39,435 nt of DNA from Chryseobacterium gleum (GTDB lineage: Bacteria > Bacteroidota > Bacteroidia > UBA10329): positions 1 to 39,435 of the forward strand of contig CAMDOM010000033.1 of the NCBI GenBank assembly GCA_945903645.1, in the 5' to 3' direction. Below the pieces are notes generated by a model. That model was not told where the DNA came from. It did not search any database and saw only the letters and a list, made by a program, of their open reading frames with translations. Positions 33,349-39,435 of the stretch are shown one piece after another. Position 1 is the first letter of the stretch. Each line of letters starts with the position of its first letter. The position numbers and the translations under genes are program-made.

Positions 33349-34083
33349 TTACCCCTTAACCGTCACATGAATGCAATTCCCCTCTGGGCAAAGCAAGATG
33401 CGGCCGTTCTTGTGAAATTCTTTGAGCACCGCTTCGAAAGCCTTACGGGCCAAGTTACAACTATTGGTGTTGTCAAACTTGTAAATATCAAACGATGCCC
33501 CATAGCTGTGAGCCGAAACATTGGGCGTGGCATTGCGGCCCGATGGCGTTCTGCGCAGTTTCTCTTGTTGCTCCGTAGTGCGCGTTAGCGAACTGATATG
33601 AAACGTGCTGCCCTCGGCCTTCGTGCCGTTCACCTTGTCTGAATAAGCACGGCCCATTTCTTGCAGCACCTTGTAGGCTTTCTTGTGCAAGTACGGTTGG
33701 CTATGAGTCAGTTTGTGTCGGTCTATGCGATAGCCCATGCCGTCTTGCACCTCTGCCAGCATTGGCGAGCGCAGTATGGCCTTATTGGTAAGAATAACGT
33801 TGTTGTTAAGCCGCTCTGCCTGATGCCGATGCTCTTCGTAGTGGTCGCGTTTAAATCGAATACTATGTTTGGTGCAGCCACATTCGGGCTTTTTCTTCTC
33901 CACTTTTTTTGTAGCAACGGTTGGCTCCACCACTGCTACTGTAGGCGGTTCGGGCATCACCAAATGCACCACAAACACACACGCTTGGTAGCCCACAAAC
34001 CCAATGCTCGAAACCAAAGCTACAAACACCACAACTAGCAGCAGCAGTTTAAACTTCCGTTTGGTTCTCGGTTTCACCTTCAT
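33349..34083 (-). CDS. DUF5715-like membrane-anchored peptidase (LAS/M15-type)
   Basis: 244 residues. A basic N-terminus precedes one membrane helix (about 12-43), then a Pro/Val/Lys-rich linker and a periplasmic domain. SSLTRT (164-169), SAHSYGASFDI (190-200, with H192 and D199) and CIHVTV (H239) reproduce the zinc-ligand layout of M15/LAS murein peptidases such as VanY (SxHxxGxAxD and a late His). It may cut peptidoglycan cross-links; four cysteines (C68, C70, C232, C237) could form disulfides. It heads a probable minus-strand operon with the haem protein and perhaps nhaC. Confidence 0.78.
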   Translation of the reverse strand: MKVKPRTKRKFKLLLLVVVFVALVSSIGFVGYQACVFVVHLVMPEPPTVAVVEPTVATKKVEKKKPECGCTKHSIRFKRDHYEEHRHQAERLNNNVILTNKAILRSPMLAEVQDGMGYRIDRHKLTHSQPYLHKKAYKVLQEMGRAYSDKVNGTKAEGSTFHISSLTRTTEQQEKLRRTPSGRNATPNVSAHSYGASFDIYKFDNTNSCNLARKAFEAVLKEFHKNGRILLCPEGNCIHVTVKG

Positions 34084-34266
34084 TTCTAGACAGTTTTCAA
34101 AATAGTATACTATCAGGGCACATTATCTAACCACAAATTAAGAGTTGTGAGCAATGCTGTGTTGATTAGTGCTCGGCTAACAAATTGTAAAGAATCGTCA
34201 AGAAAAAAAAGAAGAACACTCGTTGTGTTAATTTCGCAAAATCAAAACCCGAACACACATTACTGT

Positions 34267-34725
34267 ATGAAACGTCTTCTTTTCGTAGCAACTGCTGCAT
34301 CTCTACTTACATTAAGTGCCTGCACCGAAAACTATTCGAATGGGGAGCGAATTGGCGTAATCACCCAATTTTCCAATACTGGAGTTTGGTGGAAAAGCTA
34401 CGAAGGCCACCTCAATGTGACTCAAACCGGAATGAACAGCAGCGTGCCCTTTGATTTTTCTATAGATAACGACAACGAACCTCCAGGTTTAGTCCAAACC
34501 CTTGATAGCGCTGCGCAAAACGGTTGGAAAGTGAAACTCGTGTATCATGAAACAGCAGGTAAAAACTGGTTTAACAATAGAGGCGAAACCAGTCATTTCA
34601 TTGAACGCTGCGAGGTGCTAGAGCGCGATTTTGGCAAAGTATTCAGCGGCAGTCAAGAAGGACAGCCTGAGGTAACAGGCCGCGTTATAGACACCATTTA
34701 CGTGGTGATAGATAAGTCGCGTTAA
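34267..34725 (+). CDS. Small lipoprotein of unknown function
   Basis: 152 residues from the ATG at 34267. The lipobox is TLSAC with Cys19. An upstream in-frame ATG at 34147 would hide the signal peptide behind 40 basic residues and is rejected. The mature domain opens with YSNGERIGVITQFSNTGVWW and continues with a KSYEGHLN strand. This pattern belongs to a small beta-rich lipoprotein family in Bacteroidota that databases sometimes misname 6-phosphogluconate dehydrogenase; it has no dehydrogenase motif. A TAATTTCG box about 36 nt upstream might be its promoter. The 183-nt gap before it holds no other gene. Confidence 0.75.
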   Translation: MKRLLFVATAASLLTLSACTENYSNGERIGVITQFSNTGVWWKSYEGHLNVTQTGMNSSVPFDFSIDNDNEPPGLVQTLDSAAQNGWKVKLVYHETAGKNWFNNRGETSHFIERCEVLERDFGKVFSGSQEGQPEVTGRVIDTIYVVIDKSR

Positions 34726-34801
34726 TGCGCACAACGAAGGAGGAACAAACACGCAATCTGACTTCCATTTTTATTCTATCTACCCGCAAATTCACGAAAC
34801 T

Positions 34802-35374
34802 GTGGCATTATACTACACTTCAGATGCTGAATTTGTCGGGGTAGACCACCGCATTGTTCCTTTGCCCATGGGCGAATACGAGCAATGTGTGTTTCGTCAG
34901 TGCGTGTTTGCCAGTGCCAACTTTGGCGACTATTGCTTTGTCGATTGCCAGTTCAATCAATGCGATTTGAGTTTGGTACACCTCGGTCGCACGGCCTTTA
35001 AGAATGTGCAGTTCAAAGACTGCAAATTGCTTGGTGTACATTTCGATGTGTGCAACACGTTTTTGTTGGATCTGCAATTTGAAGGATGCATGCTCAATCT
35101 TAGCAGCTTCCACAAGCTGAAACTCAAAAACACGCGTTTTAGCAAATGTGCATTGCAAGAGGTCGATTTTGCAGAAACCAACCTAACAGGTGCAACATTC
35201 GATGGCTGCGACCTAAATAGAGCTGTGTTCGACCGCACCACCCTTGATGCTGCCGATTTTCGTTTGGCATCCAACTACATAATCGACCCCGAGAAAAACA
35301 GCCTCCGTAAAGCCCACTTCTCCCAAGATGGCCTTGTTGATTTGTTACAACGATACGATATTCGGGTAGGTTAG
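34802..35374 (+). CDS. Qnr/McbG-like pentapeptide repeat protein
   Basis: 190 residues with a GTG start. Nearly the whole chain is pentapeptide repeats of the A(D/N)LXX type with Phe or Leu at the centre (VFRQC VFASA NFGDY; QFNQC; AFKNV QFKDC), forming a right-handed square beta-helix. The C-terminal SNYIIDPEKNSLRKAHFS and the following short helix are the capping and dimer motif seen in Qnr and related proteins. Qnr proteins mimic DNA and protect gyrase; chromosomal relatives like this one have mostly unknown roles, so no resistance function is claimed. Confidence 0.88.
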   Translation: MALYYTSDAEFVGVDHRIVPLPMGEYEQCVFRQCVFASANFGDYCFVDCQFNQCDLSLVHLGRTAFKNVQFKDCKLLGVHFDVCNTFLLDLQFEGCMLNLSSFHKLKLKNTRFSKCALQEVDFAETNLTGATFDGCDLNRAVFDRTTLDAADFRLASNYIIDPEKNSLRKAHFSQDGLVDLLQRYDIRVG

Positions 35375-35392
35375 AGCGCTGAAGTTTGTGGA

Positions 35393-36406
35393 TTACAAAA
35401 AGCCTTTCAGTACTTCGGTAATCTTGTCTGTTTCCACCAAAAAGCCATCATGTCCATAAGGAGAATCAATTTCCTCGAAGCGTGAGTTCGGGATATGTTG
35501 GGCTAAAAAGCGCTGCTCACTAACGGGGCAAAGAATATCCGAAGAAATGCCAATTACGAGAGTAGGAGAAGAGATGTTTTGCAAGATGGAAGTTATGGCT
35601 CCACGCCCACGGGCAATATTGTGGGTATCCATCGCTGTGCTCAATCGATGGTAACTGATAGCATTGAATCGAGCTACCAGTTTATTTCCTTGATGGTTAA
35701 GATACGATGAGGCGCGATGGTGAATGGGTTCATCATCCATATCCGACTGTTGGGCTACAAAAGTTTCATAATTGCGGTAAGTAAGCATGCCAATGGCTCT
35801 AGCTGTTCGCAACCCAGTAGCACCTGCGTCAGGTCGAGCTTCAGTCCAAGTTGAATCAGACTCGATTGCCATACGTTGCGCAGTATGAATTCCAATTCCC
35901 CATGCCGATTCACGAGCACTGGTGGCCAAGATGCAGGTTTTTTGAAATAGAGTTGGGTCAATCACCATCCATTCCAAAAGTTGATAAGCACCCATGCTTC
36001 CTCCAATTCCTAATGCGATGGCGCGTATACCCAAATGGCGCTGCAACAAGCGATGCGCTTCCACCATATCGCGAATGGTTACTATAGGAAACGTGTTATA
36101 AAATGGCTCACCTGTTTCTGCATTAACATGCAATGGGCCAGTTGTTCCATAGCACGACCCTAAAATACTGGCGCAAATAATGAAATAGTCTTTTGGGTCG
36201 AAGAAACTCCCTGCACCAAACAACCCTTTCCACCAATCGCATGGGTCCGAATTGGCAGTGAGTGCATGGCAAACCCAAATCACATTGCTATCATCATTAT
36301 TACGCGTTCCGCAAGTGTGATAGGCAATCTCTAAACCAGCCAAACTTCCGCCAAGTTCCAACGAGAACGGGGCCGAATGATGATATTTTCCTTCCTGCAT
36401 TTCCAT
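35393..36406 (-). CDS. metX: Homoserine O-acetyltransferase (MetX family)
   Basis: A 337-residue alpha/beta-hydrolase-fold acyltransferase. It acetylates (or in some members succinylates) homoserine in methionine synthesis. The nucleophile is S137 in GGSMGAYQLLEW, where GGSMGG is usual. Family blocks include WWKGLFGAG, LGSCYGTTGP, a late Asp in SSDILCP and the catalytic His in YGHDGF. It is shorter than many MetX proteins because it lacks N-terminal extension. Its start is 6 nt after the VWA gene stop, so the two are co-transcribed. It converges with the pentapeptide gene. Confidence 0.92.
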   Translation of the reverse strand: MEMQEGKYHHSAPFSLELGGSLAGLEIAYHTCGTRNNDDSNVIWVCHALTANSDPCDWWKGLFGAGSFFDPKDYFIICASILGSCYGTTGPLHVNAETGEPFYNTFPIVTIRDMVEAHRLLQRHLGIRAIALGIGGSMGAYQLLEWMVIDPTLFQKTCILATSARESAWGIGIHTAQRMAIESDSTWTEARPDAGATGLRTARAIGMLTYRNYETFVAQQSDMDDEPIHHRASSYLNHQGNKLVARFNAISYHRLSTAMDTHNIARGRGAITSILQNISSPTLVIGISSDILCPVSEQRFLAQHIPNSRFEEIDSPYGHDGFLVETDKITEVLKGFL

Positions 36407-36412
36407 TCTTCA

Positions 36413-37618
36413 CTAATCAGTCTTAACGGTGGTTCTCTTTGAAGTAGTGCGAAGCATTTTCATTGCTTTATCAAGACCTTCAATAGTTAGGGGAAACATT
36501 CGGTCGTTCACAGCATCTTTCAAAATTCGGGTCGATTCCGAATAGCGCCAACTTTCTTCTGGTGTTGGATTTATCCAAACATGATGCGGAAACTTTGCAG
36601 TAATACGCTGCATCCATTCAAGTCCAGCTTCGGGATTGTTGTGCTCCACACTACCTCCAGGATGCAAAATTTCCCATGCGGACATGCTTGCATCACCCAC
36701 AAAAATTAGTCGATAATCATCATTAAACTTATTCATCATTTCAAAGGTGGGCGTTATTTCCGTCCACCTTCGGGTATTGTCTTTCCAAACCCGCTCATAC
36801 AGGCAATTGTGGAAATAATAAAACTCCAAATGCTTAAATTCATGCTTGGCTGCGCTAAAAAGGCGCGAACAGAGCTCTACATGGTCGTCCATACTTCCGC
36901 CATTATCGAAAAGCATCACAACCTTAATGTTATTCTTCCGCTCTGGAACCATTTTCAATTTCAGAAAACCAGCATTTTGAGATGTTTCTCGTATGGTTCC
37001 TTCCAAATCCAATTCTTCTTCCAATCCTTGGCGCGTAAAAACACGAAGCCTACGCAAGGCCATTTTTAAATTGCGCGTGTTCAGTTCTTGCTTATCGCTA
37101 AGGTCTCGAAACTCGCGCTTATCCCAAACCTTTACTGCACTTCCATTTCGGCTGCTAGCTTGTCCAATTCTATAACCAGCTGGATTATAACCATTAGCCC
37201 CAAATGGCGAAGTTCCTCCAGTACCAATCCATTTATTCCCACCTTGATGGCGTTCCTTTTGTTCTTCCATCAATTGGCGAAACCGTTCAGCTAATGCTTC
37301 TAATCCGCCCATAGCTTCAATCATAGCCTTTTCCTCATCAGTCAGGTTATTCTCCACCATTTTTCGCAGCCACTCTTCAGGTATTTTGGAAATGTCTGTG
37401 TCTGGAATACTTAGCGCACCAACTACATATTGGCCGTAAATCGCATCAAATCGGTCTAGATGTTCTTCATGTTTGATAAGAACGGTTCTAGCCAAGGCAT
37501 AAAACTCATCTGGATTTTCGCCAATTCCACCTTTCAAGGCTTCCAGCAAGGTGAGATACTCTCTCAAGCTTACTGGAATGCCATCCTTTTTTAGTGCGAA
37601 GAAAAGTTGAAGAAACAT
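36413..37618 (-). CDS. CoxE-like VWA-domain protein
   Basis: 401 residues from the ATG at 37618, which gives the family start MFLQLFFALKKDGIPVSLREY. An in-frame start at 37738 would overlap the divergent hydrolase gene and adds unrelated sequence. The N-terminal half is helical (about 1-125), then a Gly-rich linker with IGTGGTSPFG. From about 231 comes a von Willebrand A domain with MIDAS-like DNGGS at 238-242, in which the first Ser of DxSxS is Gly. EFKHLEFYYFHN and LIFVGDASM follow. CoxE-type proteins usually work with a MoxR AAA+ ATPase, and none lies in this window. Confidence 0.85.
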   Translation of the reverse strand: MFLQLFFALKKDGIPVSLREYLTLLEALKGGIGENPDEFYALARTVLIKHEEHLDRFDAIYGQYVVGALSIPDTDISKIPEEWLRKMVENNLTDEEKAMIEAMGGLEALAERFRQLMEEQKERHQGGNKWIGTGGTSPFGANGYNPAGYRIGQASSRNGSAVKVWDKREFRDLSDKQELNTRNLKMALRRLRVFTRQGLEEELDLEGTIRETSQNAGFLKLKMVPERKNNIKVVMLFDNGGSMDDHVELCSRLFSAAKHEFKHLEFYYFHNCLYERVWKDNTRRWTEITPTFEMMNKFNDDYRLIFVGDASMSAWEILHPGGSVEHNNPEAGLEWMQRITAKFPHHVWINPTPEESWRYSESTRILKDAVNDRMFPLTIEGLDKAMKMLRTTSKRTTVKTD

Positions 37619-37665
37619 AAGTTTGATTGGCCAACAAAGGACGCCATTTTGAAGTAATACACGTT

Positions 37666-37673
37666 TATATTTG
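37666..37673 (+). promoter_or_regulatory. -7 element upstream of the alpha/beta hydrolase gene
   Basis: TATATTTG matches TAnnTTTG and would give a leader of about 65 nt before the ATG at 37740. The nearest TTG is only 14 bp upstream, shorter than ideal. Confidence 0.35.
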
Positions 37674-37739
37674 AACAAGAATCTTGCGCGAAATTTGAAA
37701 GGATTATTAGAAATACACACCAGCTTTAACGATTGCATT

Positions 37740-38603
37740 ATGAAGAAAGTATTGAATGAGATGGCTCAAATTGGGCAGTTTTTGGCCTTAAAGTGCGGCA
37801 GCATTCGTTATCAGGTGGATGGTCCTGAAGATGGAGACGTTGTTGTCTTGGTGCATGGACTTGTAGGCCACATGCACATTTGGGATAGAAATTTTGATTT
37901 TCTGGTGCAGAAGGGTTATCGGGTAGTGCGTTTGGATTTGTATGGTCGTGGATTTTCTGACCGCATTTCACACAATCATACTTCCGAATTATTCGTGTCC
38001 CAATTATCCGAGTTGTTGGAGCATTTGGCTATTGATGAAAAACTGAATCTGGTTGGTTTGTCTATGGGAGGTGCCGTAATCACTCGGTTTGCAACCACTT
38101 TTCCTAATCGAGTCGCATCTATGCTATGGGTCGATTGTTATGGAATTCCTACTCCCAATGAACCACTAATGCGCATCACTCGCTCTAAATATTTGGGTGA
38201 AGCACTTATTGGAACACTTGGTGGCCCTTTGCTTCGGCAAGCTCCACAACGTGGAGTGCACGATAAAACGAAGCATCGCGACTTTAATTCTTGGTTTGCG
38301 GCTCCTCTCTCTATAAAAGGCTCTAAACGGGCGCTTTTAAGCACATTAAGACATTTTATGTTAGAAAATCATGCGCCACATTTTGAAACAGTAGACAAGA
38401 TGAATGTTCCAAAATTGATGGTTTGGGGTCGCCACGATAGAGTGCTTTCATTTACGTATGGACAGCAGATTAAAGCGTTAGTTCCAAGTGCGGTATTCGA
38501 AGTCTTTGATCACAGTGGGCATCTCCCGCATTTCGAGGAACCAGAAAAGTTTAATGCGATAATGGAGAAGTTTCTCCGAAAGGAATCCAAACAGCAAATT
38601 TGA
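37740..38603 (+). CDS. Alpha/beta hydrolase
   Basis: 287 residues from the ATG at 37740; a TTG 69 nt upstream is part of the -7 element. The oxyanion motif is VHGLVGHMHIWD, the nucleophile S108 lies in GLSMGG, the acid is Asp in GRHDRVLSF and the His lies in HSGHLPHFEEPEKF. There is no signal peptide, so it is cytoplasmic. The substrate is unknown; such proteins include esterases, lipases and C-C hydrolases. It is divergent from the VWA gene, with 121 nt between the starts. Confidence 0.88.
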   Translation: MKKVLNEMAQIGQFLALKCGSIRYQVDGPEDGDVVVLVHGLVGHMHIWDRNFDFLVQKGYRVVRLDLYGRGFSDRISHNHTSELFVSQLSELLEHLAIDEKLNLVGLSMGGAVITRFATTFPNRVASMLWVDCYGIPTPNEPLMRITRSKYLGEALIGTLGGPLLRQAPQRGVHDKTKHRDFNSWFAAPLSIKGSKRALLSTLRHFMLENHAPHFETVDKMNVPKLMVWGRHDRVLSFTYGQQIKALVPSAVFEVFDHSGHLPHFEEPEKFNAIMEKFLRKESKQQI

Positions 38604-38761
38604 TGAGTTACCGTTGAAATAACACTCAGGCAACCTTAGTTAAACCATGATGCCGTGAAATTTTTTTATGGAATCCAATTATGTTGTACAAAATCCTAAT
38701 TTTGAAATATTCAATATTTTTATCTTAGGAGGAATCAGAGGGTAAAAAAAACGCATGTAAC

Positions 38762-39435
38762 ATGAAGAAAGTTTTATCCTCACTAGTATTTCTATCCCTT
38801 ATTAGCTCTGCTGCTCTTGTTGCGCAGGACAATATGGGTATTGGCACTTCTGCGCCAAATCCATCAGCCGTGCTTCATTTGGAGGCAAGTGACAAGGGTT
38901 TATTGATTCCAAGACTTACAACTGCGCAACGAAATGCTATCTCGTCTCCTGCCACAGGACTTTTGGTTTTTGATACGAATAGTAATCAGTTTTGGTATTT
39001 CGATGGTACAATTTGGGTTCAAGCAATTGGACCCGCTGGTCCATCGGGAGCCAATGGAATCGATGGAATTAACGGAGTAGATGGAGCAGTTGGCCCCCAA
39101 GGTCCAATTGGCTTGACAGGCCCAGCAGGAGCAAATGGCATCGATGGTATTAACGGAGTAAACGGAGCGGTTGGCCCACAAGGCCCGATTGGTTTGACAG
39201 GAGCACAAGGCTCAATAGGTTTAACAGGCCTAGCAGGAGCGAATGGCATTGATGGAATTAACGGAGTAGATGGAGCAGTTGGCCCCCAAGGTCCAATTGG
39301 CTTGACAGGCCCAGCAGGACCAAATGGCATCGATGGTATTAACGGATTAGACGGAGCAGTTGGCCCCCAAGGCTCGATTGGTTTGACAGGAGCACAAGGC
39401 TCAATAGGTTTAACAGGTCCAACTGGAGCAAACGG
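38762..39435 (+). CDS. Secreted collagen-like (GXY repeat) protein, 3' end outside the window
   Basis: The frame starts at an ATG at 38762 and is open to the right edge (224 codons). A signal peptide ends AALVAQ (residue 22). Residues about 23-88 are the N-terminal module common in Bacteroidota surface proteins: NMGIGTSAPNPSAVLHL, KGLLIPRLTTAQRNAI and TGLLVFDTNSNQFWYFDG. From about 89 a perfect Gly-X-Y collagen-like region begins and continues out of the window. It probably forms a trimeric surface fibre. A TATCTTAG box at 38721 with a TTG 16 bp earlier is a possible promoter; the 158-nt gap holds nothing else. Confidence 0.88.
   Translation, partial: MKKVLSSLVFLSLISSAALVAQDNMGIGTSAPNPSAVLHLEASDKGLLIPRLTTAQRNAISSPATGLLVFDTNSNQFWYFDGTIWVQAIGPAGPSGANGIDGINGVDGAVGPQGPIGLTGPAGANGIDGINGVNGAVGPQGPIGLTGAQGSIGLTGLAGANGIDGINGVDGAVGPQGPIGLTGPAGPNGIDGINGLDGAVGPQGSIGLTGAQGSIGLTGPTGAN
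39053..39435 (+). repeat. 189-bp higher-order repeat in the collagen-like region
   Basis: The GXY codons are built from a 27-residue unit and a 36-residue unit that alternate, giving a 63-residue (189-bp) period. The block starting at 39053 recurs at 39242 almost base for base (for example GGAGTAGATGGAGCAGTTGG in both). A third copy would continue past the window end. Confidence 0.85.

Noticed and set aside
34147-34266. N-terminal extension of the small lipoprotein
   Set aside because: It would place about 40 basic residues before the lipobox signal peptide; the ATG at 34267 gives a normal lipoprotein start.
37619-37739. Overlapping N-terminal extensions of the VWA gene and the hydrolase gene
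   Set aside because: Both extensions lack family resemblance, and the shared region carries a -7-like box; the shorter starts at 37618 and 37740 fit the families.
39019-39330. Proline-rich open frames on the minus strand
   Set aside because: They are the antisense reading of the collagen-like GXY repeats; glycine codons read backwards give proline. The plus-strand frame has a signal peptide and a conserved N-terminal module.
39053-39435. Possible CRISPR array
   Set aside because: The repeats are long, contiguous, in frame and code for Gly-X-Y; there are no unique spacers of constant length.

Overview
The window looks like chromosomal DNA of a member of the Bacteroidota, most likely a Flavobacteriia-like lineage. 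Two secreted proteins (19776-21245, 28894-30741) end in type IX secretion (T9SS) type A C-terminal sorting domains, and an orphan fragment of a third such domain lies at 21270-21479. Promoter-like sites follow the Bacteroidota pattern TTG ... TAnnTTTG rather than the E. coli one. Several families are typical of the phylum: a PorE-like TPR/propeller/OmpA protein, a DUF5723-like outer-membrane protein, a DUF5715-like peptidase, a SiaB/DUF6272 protein and a collagen-like surface protein. I cannot name a genus.

Layout. 1-906: start of a SirB1-like transglutaminase-fold gene and dtd, both on the minus strand. 971-7713 (plus): a DnaQ exonuclease/GIY-YIG fusion, grpE-dnaJ, a NatA/NatB-type ABC exporter pair and a Ppx/GppA phosphatase. 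7744-10440 (minus): a tight four-gene run rocD - 23-residue-repeat protein - FMN reductase - DoxX-like protein, with every junction exactly 2 nt. 10653-11372: a Crp/Fnr regulator, divergent from ffh. 11516-14465: ffh, folD and an AP2-domain protein that overlaps folD, closed by a strong terminator. 14608-21245: queE, the PorE-like protein, a coupled metallophosphatase, a polytopic membrane protein and a seven-bladed T9SS propeller protein. 21502-27349 (minus): a GT39-like glycosyltransferase, a DUF5723-like protein overlapping a large lipoprotein gene, and rarA.

27406-28356 is a graveyard of gene pieces: the tail of a TPR gene, the 5' end of an IS5-type transposase fused head-on to the 5' end of an IS3-type orfA, and the C-terminal third of a 2-oxoglutarate/Fe(II) oxygenase that has lost its stop and runs into the next gene. 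That next gene is rnpB (RNase P RNA, about 28357-28718), with its own -7 element and terminator. A trio of ATCGAT repeats then precedes a T9SS-exported PhoD-type phosphatase.

30839-38603: an orphan SiaB-like protein, NhaC, a haem-binding-domain protein, a DUF5715-like peptidase, a small lipoprotein, a Qnr-like pentapeptide protein, a CoxE-like VWA protein upstream of metX, and an alpha/beta hydrolase. The window ends inside a collagen-like gene whose GXY region is built from a 189-bp higher-order repeat.

Most of the window is housekeeping. The points I consider most worth following are the recurrent TAnnTTTG-N4/5-ATG geometry (leaderless transcripts), the 23-residue repeat protein inside the rocD operon, the AP2/HNH-derived protein overlapping folD, the orphan SiaB-like protein, and the scrambled region in front of rnpB. 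I see no CRISPR array, prophage, tRNA or defence island.
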